Translations under genes and position numbers: made by a program
Shown here: in pieces, positions 15,718 to 19,164 of the stretch
Numbering within the stretch: the stretch's first letter is position 1
How the letters are laid out: every line of letters starts with the position of its first letter
Assembly: GCF_044068515.1 (NCBI RefSeq)
Contig: NZ_JBIPKI010000045.1
Span: 1 to 19,164 of the forward strand
Source of the DNA: Desulfurivibrio sp044068515
Lineage (GTDB): Bacteria; Desulfobacterota; Desulfobulbia; Desulfobulbales; Desulfurivibrionaceae
Direction: 5' to 3'
DNA length: 19,164 nt
Notes under the pieces: model-generated
The model's input: only the letters and a program-made list of their open reading frames with translations
The model's database searches: none
Told to the model about the DNA's origin: nothing

Positions 15718-15735
15718 AAGCAAAACCAGTGCCAA
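15718..15735 (-). promoter_or_regulatory. Sigma-54 promoter of glnN
   Basis: The minus strand reads TTGGCACTGGTTTTGCTT, against the consensus TTGGCAC-N5-TTGCW. The invariant GG (15733-15732) and GC (15721-15720) are ten bases apart. Transcription would start near 15708, giving a leader of about 142 bases. Sigma-54 control through NtrC is established for glutamine synthetases in many proteobacteria, and the gene behind it is glnN. Confidence 0.88.
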
Positions 15736-15801
15736 ATATAACGCCGGGTTGCGGCCTGACTGTAAAAGCTTGATTTCGCTGGTAATTATAGCGCCGGAAG
15801 C

Positions 15802-15816
15802 CCGTTGAACCGTTGC
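15802..15816. repeat. Direct repeat copy 1 upstream of the glnN promoter
   Basis: CGTTGAACCGTTGCA recurs at 16030-16044 with one change (CGTTGAACCCTTGCA). This copy lies about 70 bases upstream of the -24 element, a position used by enhancer-binding activators. Whether NtrC binds it is unknown; it is not the classical GCAC-N5-GTGC palindrome. Confidence 0.4.
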
Positions 15817-16029
15817 AGGTTTATTGCAAAAATGTAAAAATCGCCGGTGAGGTTCACGTTTTTGTTTTTTCAGCGCCCGGATTGGCGAGATGCCACTTGA
15901 ATACCCGATTTTTAATGGGTCGACAAGCGTGGTGTCCTGGTCGGGATCCGATCATCGGCATAATGCTGACCATTCATATTATAGTCTTTTTTGGGCCTGA
16001 AAACAAAATCAGTGCAAAATGGCCTTGCC

Positions 16030-16044
16030 GCGTTGAACCCTTGC
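16030..16044. repeat. Direct repeat copy 2, near the Rrf2 gene
   Basis: CGTTGAACCCTTGCA is the second copy of the 15-base motif at 15802-15816, with 14 of 15 bases identical. It lies about 108 bases before the Rrf2 gene. A second near-repeat sits beside it: bases 16004-16020 match 15721-15737, within the glnN promoter, with two differences. The sigma-54 GG and GC are both altered there, so it is not a working promoter copy. The rest of the 585-base gap 15567-16151 shows no gene. Confidence 0.4.
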
Positions 16045-16151
16045 ATAACACCCCGTACTGAGCTGTTGCCCCTTGATTGCCCGCTCGCTGCGGTTGGCCG
16101 GTAAAAAAAATATGGACAAAGGGGGATGAAAGAGGATAAAAAAGGTCTGTT

Positions 16152-16544
16152 ATGCAGATTACCCGAGAAACAGACTACGCCATTCGCTGCGTTTATTGCC
16201 TGGCCAAACGAGCCGGTGAAGTGCTCATGATCGAAGAAATCGCCGGCGAAATGGAGATTCCCAAGAGCTTTCTGGCCAAGATCCTGCAAAAGCTGGCCCG
16301 GGAGAAGCTCGTGGATTCATACCGGGGGGTCAAGGGCGGCTTTCGCCTGGCCCGGGATCCCGCGGAAATCAGCCTTTACGATGTGGTTACGGCCATCGGG
16401 GGACCGGTGGCCATGAATGTTTGCACCCTTGAGGATCAACAGTGCGGGCGGAGCGGTAAGTGCCCGGTTCATCCGGTTTGGGTTGCTCTGCGCCAGGATG
16501 TCGAAGAGGCGCTCAAGAGCAGGAAGTTTTCTCAGTTTATCTGA
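16152..16544 (+). CDS. Rrf2/IscR-family Fe-S transcription regulator
   Basis: This 130-residue DNA-binding protein has an N-terminal winged helix (MQITRETDYAIRCVYCLAKR, then the recognition region IPKSFLAKILQKLAREKLV and the wing GVKGGFRLAR). Its cluster ligands are C91, C98 and C104, with H107 four residues from the end of that set. This spacing matches IscR (Cys 92, 98, 104 and His 107), so it very likely holds a [2Fe-2S] or [4Fe-4S] cluster. It could be an IscR, RirA or NsrR-like sensor of iron, oxygen or NO. ATG 16152 follows AAAGG. No iscS or iscU follows. The next genes are the cbb3 oxidase, so it may control that operon and/or the divergently transcribed glnN. Family certain, target inferred. 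Confidence 0.93.
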   Translation: MQITRETDYAIRCVYCLAKRAGEVLMIEEIAGEMEIPKSFLAKILQKLAREKLVDSYRGVKGGFRLARDPAEISLYDVVTAIGGPVAMNVCTLEDQQCGRSGKCPVHPVWVALRQDVEEALKSRKFSQFI

Positions 16545-16838
16545 AAGGCAAGAGATCCCGGGTCGGCAGGTCTTGGGTGACTTCCCGGCCTCGGGGGTGG
16601 TTGGCGAAGATGGCGGTGGCTCCGGCGGCAGTCGATGAGTTAGGCGCCGTTTTTTTGGGCCGAAGACAAGACAAAATTGGTCCTGTTGAAAAATCGGCCG
16701 GGCTTATTTTTGTTTTTAGTTGTCAGGGGCGTTTTGTGGTATCCATAACAGGGTCTAAAGCTGGGCGGAAGAACGCCGCCCGGTCCGGGGGAAAGCTTAC
16801 GGCCGTTTGCGGGATCAGGCTTTAAACGAGGAGGGATT
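16545..16838 (+). promoter_or_regulatory. Intergenic leader of the cbb3 oxidase operon
   Basis: This 294-base non-coding stretch holds a hairpin, GGGCGG (16763-16768) with CCGCCC (16776-16781), about 57 bases before ccoN, and a strong ribosome binding site GAGGAGGG. An AT-rich segment near 16700-16750 is the likely promoter region. No clear FNR box or sigma-54 site was found. Confidence 0.45.
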
Positions 16839-18239
16839 ATGGAAAAACCGGCGTACAACTATGAGATTGTCAGACATTTTGTCCACTGGAGCATCCTGTG
16901 GGGCTTGGTGACGGTGCTGGTCGGGGTGCTGATTTCTTTTCAGTTGGTGATGCCCCAGTTGAATTTCGGCGAGTATCTCAGTTACGGGCGCTTGCGGCCG
17001 ATTCATACCAACGCCGGCATCTTCGGTTTTGCCATCGGCGGTTTTTTCGCCCTTTTTTATTACATGGTCCAGCGCCTCTGCCGGGTGCCGCTCTGGAGCA
17101 ACGGCCTGGCCCGCTTTCAACTCTGGCTCTTCAACATCGTCATCGTGCTTTCGGCGGTGACCCTGCTGCTGGGTTTCTCCCAGAGCAAGGAGTACCATGA
17201 GATGGAGTGGCCCATTGACCTGCTGATCGTGGTGCTCTGGGTGGCCTTTACCATCAATATCCTGATGACCATCTTCAAGCGCAAAGAGGAGCAGATGTAT
17301 ATCTCCCTCTGGTTTATGATGGGGGCCTTGATCGGGGTGGCGGTGCTTTTTGTGGTCAACAGCGCCGCCGTGCCGGTGAGCCTGTTCAAATCCTATTCGG
17401 CCTTTGCCGGCACCAATGACGCCAACGTGCAGTGGTGGTACGGCCATAACGCGGTGGCGATGGTCCTTACCCTGCCGCCGCTGGCCGTCTTCTATTACTT
17501 CCTGCCCAAGTCCACCGGGGTGCCGATTTTCAGCCATCGCCTGGGGATGATCGCCTTCTGGTCCCTGGTTTTCATGTACCTCTGGACCGGGGCCCATCAC
17601 CTGCTCTGGACCCCGATTCCCGACTGGATTCAAACCCTGGCCATGGCCTTTTCGATCATGCTGATCGCCCCCTCCTGGGGCTCGGTGATCAACGGTTATC
17701 TTTCGATGAACGGCCAGTGGCACCAGATGCGGGAGAATTACCTGGTCAAGTTTTTCATACTGGCCATTACCTTCTACGGTTTGCAGACCCTCCAGGGCCC
17801 GTTGCAGGCGGTGCGCACCTTCTCCGGCTTCATCCACTACACCGAATGGGTGCCGGGCCATGTCCACATGGGCACCATGGGCTGGATTTCCCTGGTGCTT
17901 TTCGGCGCTTTTTATTATCTGGCCCCCCGGCTTTACGGGCGCGAACTGTACAGCGTCGGCCTGGCCAATCTGCATTTCTGGCTGGTTCTGGTCGGCCAGC
18001 TTATTTATTCGGCGAGCCTGTGGATCGCCGGGGTGGTACAAGGCTCGATGTGGCACAGCCTCAACGATGACGGCAGCCTTACCTACACTTTCATGGAAAG
18101 CGTCCTGGCCATGTATCCTTACTGGTGGGTTCGGGGCCTGGGCGGGGTTGTCTACCTGCTGGGGGTAGGGATTTTTGTCTATAATATCGCCATGACGGCG
18201 CGCGGGGCCCAAACTCCGCCGGCTGCGGCGCGGGCATAG
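16839..18239 (+). CDS. ccoN: cbb3-type cytochrome c oxidase subunit I
   Basis: This is the catalytic subunit of the high-affinity, proton-pumping cbb3 oxygen reductase in the inner membrane. It has 466 residues and about twelve membrane helices, the usual size for CcoN. Metal and heme ligands are all present: H56 (RPIHTNAG) and H343 for the low-spin heme b, H341 for heme b3 (GHVHMG), and H203 (WWYGHN) plus H253/H254 (TGAHHLLW) for copper B. Y247 lies six residues before H253, the position of the cross-linked tyrosine of the cbb3 class. SIMLIAPSWGSVINGY is a typical CcoN stretch. ATG 16839 follows GAGGAGGG at good spacing. ccoO starts 15 bases downstream, so the two are one operon. It implies oxygen reduction at low oxygen, either for energy or for protection. 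The assignment is secure. Confidence 0.97.
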   Translation: MEKPAYNYEIVRHFVHWSILWGLVTVLVGVLISFQLVMPQLNFGEYLSYGRLRPIHTNAGIFGFAIGGFFALFYYMVQRLCRVPLWSNGLARFQLWLFNIVIVLSAVTLLLGFSQSKEYHEMEWPIDLLIVVLWVAFTINILMTIFKRKEEQMYISLWFMMGALIGVAVLFVVNSAAVPVSLFKSYSAFAGTNDANVQWWYGHNAVAMVLTLPPLAVFYYFLPKSTGVPIFSHRLGMIAFWSLVFMYLWTGAHHLLWTPIPDWIQTLAMAFSIMLIAPSWGSVINGYLSMNGQWHQMRENYLVKFFILAITFYGLQTLQGPLQAVRTFSGFIHYTEWVPGHVHMGTMGWISLVLFGAFYYLAPRLYGRELYSVGLANLHFWLVLVGQLIYSASLWIAGVVQGSMWHSLNDDGSLTYTFMESVLAMYPYWWVRGLGGVVYLLGVGIFVYNIAMTARGAQTPPAAARA

Positions 18240-18253
18240 GGAGGAGGTCTGCC

Positions 18254-19164
18254 ATGTGGGAAAAAAATTCGGCTTTGCTGCTGGTTATGGCCACCGCCGC
18301 GATCCTGGTGGGGACCATGGTCACCATGGTGGTGCCCTTTGCCTACGTCAACACCGAGCGGGACGCCATCGCCTCGGTGGTTCCCTATACCGCCCTGGAA
18401 CTGGCGGGCCGGGATGTCTACATCAAGGAAGGCTGCAACAATTGCCACACCCAGACGGTGCGGCCCCTGGTGGCCGAGGTGATTCGTTACGGCGATTACT
18501 CCAAGTCCGGTGAATTCGTGTACGACCGCCCCCACCTCTGGGGTTCCCGCCGCACCGGTCCGGACCTGGCCCGGGTTGGCGGCAAGTACCCGGATCAGTG
18601 GCATTACCAGCATATGCGGGATCCCGCCTCGATGGCCCCGGGCAGCAACATGCCCGCCTACGCCTTCCTCGACAACCGCCGGGTAAATCCCGAATTGACC
18701 CGGCGCAAGCTGGAGGTGCTGGGTTTTCCCTATGCCGAGGAGGAAATCAGTACCCTGGCGGGTAAAACCGATATGGATGCCATAGTGGCCTATATGCAGA
18801 AGCTGGGCAGCGATATTCCCTGGCGGGAACAGGCTCGGACCACCCTGGTCGGCGAACTGAGCAATCCTTACAGCGGCGATCAGACCGCCATTGCCGAGGG
18901 GCGCGACCTTTACGCCCAGAATTGCGCGGCCTGCCACGGCCCCGGTTTAAAGGGCGGCTTTGCCGCCGATCTTTCGGTACTGGGTTATACTGAGGAGGTA
19001 TTCTTCCAGATCATCCACGATGGTATTTTGCCGCTCGGCATGCCAGGTTTTTCCGCCCTGGGCTCCGAGCGGATCTGGAAAATCGTCAGCTACCTGGCCA
19101 GCGAACAGACGGCCGCCAGTTCCCGCAGGGCCTCCTTCTTGGTGGTGGCGCTCAGTTCGGGAAT
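18254..19164 (+). CDS. ccoO: cbb3 oxidase subunit II extended by a second cytochrome c domain (partial)
   Basis: The frame is open from ATG 18254, behind GGAGGAGGT, to the window end (303 codons). It opens with one membrane anchor (residues about 7-31). Heme c site CNNCH (61-65) follows, then the CcoO signatures RTGPDLARVGGKYPDQWHYQ (100-119) and SNMPAY with heme ligand M133. The typical CcoO end AIVAYMQKLG is at 176-185. Where CcoO normally stops, the chain continues into a second class I cytochrome c domain (about 210-284) with CAACH (224-228) and likely ligand M263 in LGMPGF. This resembles half of CcoP, so the protein looks like a CcoO-CcoP type fusion that may replace a separate diheme CcoP. 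The last 20 codons are doubtful because the window end may be chimeric; a true stop would normally be expected near residue 285-290. CcoO identity is secure. Confidence 0.92.
   Translation, partial: MWEKNSALLLVMATAAILVGTMVTMVVPFAYVNTERDAIASVVPYTALELAGRDVYIKEGCNNCHTQTVRPLVAEVIRYGDYSKSGEFVYDRPHLWGSRRTGPDLARVGGKYPDQWHYQHMRDPASMAPGSNMPAYAFLDNRRVNPELTRRKLEVLGFPYAEEEISTLAGKTDMDAIVAYMQKLGSDIPWREQARTTLVGELSNPYSGDQTAIAEGRDLYAQNCAACHGPGLKGGFAADLSVLGYTEEVFFQIIHDGILPLGMPGFSALGSERIWKIVSYLASEQTAASSRRASFLVVALSSG
19100..19164 (-). other. Window-end segment that reads as a PtsN/IIA-like N-terminus on the minus strand
   Basis: Read on the minus strand from the edge, the last bases give IPELSATTKKEALRELA, a pattern very like the start of PTS IIA/PtsN domains. 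It then runs into the antisense of the cytochrome domain and a stop. The plus-strand ccoO frame over the same bases gives a peptide with no cytochrome character. The simplest reading is a junction near 19105-19115 joining unrelated DNA, as in a chimeric read or contig end. Confidence 0.4.

Noticed and set aside
16680..16700. FNR-like box upstream of ccoN (TTGAAAAATCGG)
   Set aside because: Only one half resembles TTGAT-N4-ATCAA, so symmetry is insufficient.
16815..18212. 465-codon open frame on the minus strand
   Set aside because: It is antisense to ccoN, which has every heme and copper ligand. The translation is a His/Gln/Gly-rich mirror of membrane codons, not a real protein.

Overview
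The window looks like chromosomal DNA of a GC-rich Gram-negative anaerobe or microaerophile, most likely a member of the Desulfobacterota (Desulfobulbales-like). This is inferred from three things: a three-piece, archaeal-type glutamate synthase loaded with ferredoxin domains, a type III glutamine synthetase, and a cbb3 oxidase with an extra cytochrome domain. No lineage marker such as 16S rRNA is present, so the placement is an inference. Both extreme ends of the window carry sequence that does not fit its surroundings, so the window may be a whole contig with artefactual ends.

Positions 47-15566 are all transcribed on the minus strand and are mostly about ammonium assimilation. In transcription order they hold: a type III glutamine synthetase (15566-13407) behind a near-perfect sigma-54 promoter; a zinc-ribbon protein with a formylglycine-generating-enzyme fold (13245-12424); an outer-membrane beta-barrel (11935-11153); an unrecognised protein whose C-terminal half resembles a degenerate RelA/SpoT synthetase fold (10798-9500); NADP-type glutamate dehydrogenase (9303-7969) with its own terminator; a PEP-synthase-like ATP-grasp protein fused behind a KaiC-like domain (7845-5152); and the glutamate synthase operon. 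That operon has a glutaminase subunit (4990-3857), an FMN synthase subunit with two ferredoxin clusters (3896-2241), and a GXGXG domain fused to a GltD-like flavoprotein (2077-47). The flavoprotein lacks the usual NAD(P)H-binding domain. GS, GOGAT and GDH therefore sit within 16 kb, and GOGAT looks built to take electrons from a ferredoxin-like carrier rather than from NADPH.

Positions 16152-19164 are on the plus strand: an Rrf2/IscR-type Fe-S regulator, then ccoN and a ccoO extended by a second cytochrome c domain, i.e. the start of a cbb3-type high-affinity oxygen reductase operon that runs off the window. The 585-base divergent gap between glnN and the Rrf2 gene holds the sigma-54 promoter, a leader hairpin and candidate upstream activating repeats.

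Three foldback repeats (2129-2242, 12313-12417, 13334-13373) lie directly behind or between the minus-strand genes. The first two share outer arms but carry unrelated inner hairpins. They look like a modular intergenic repeat family and are among the least explained structures in the window. No tRNA, rRNA, CRISPR array or transposase gene was seen.
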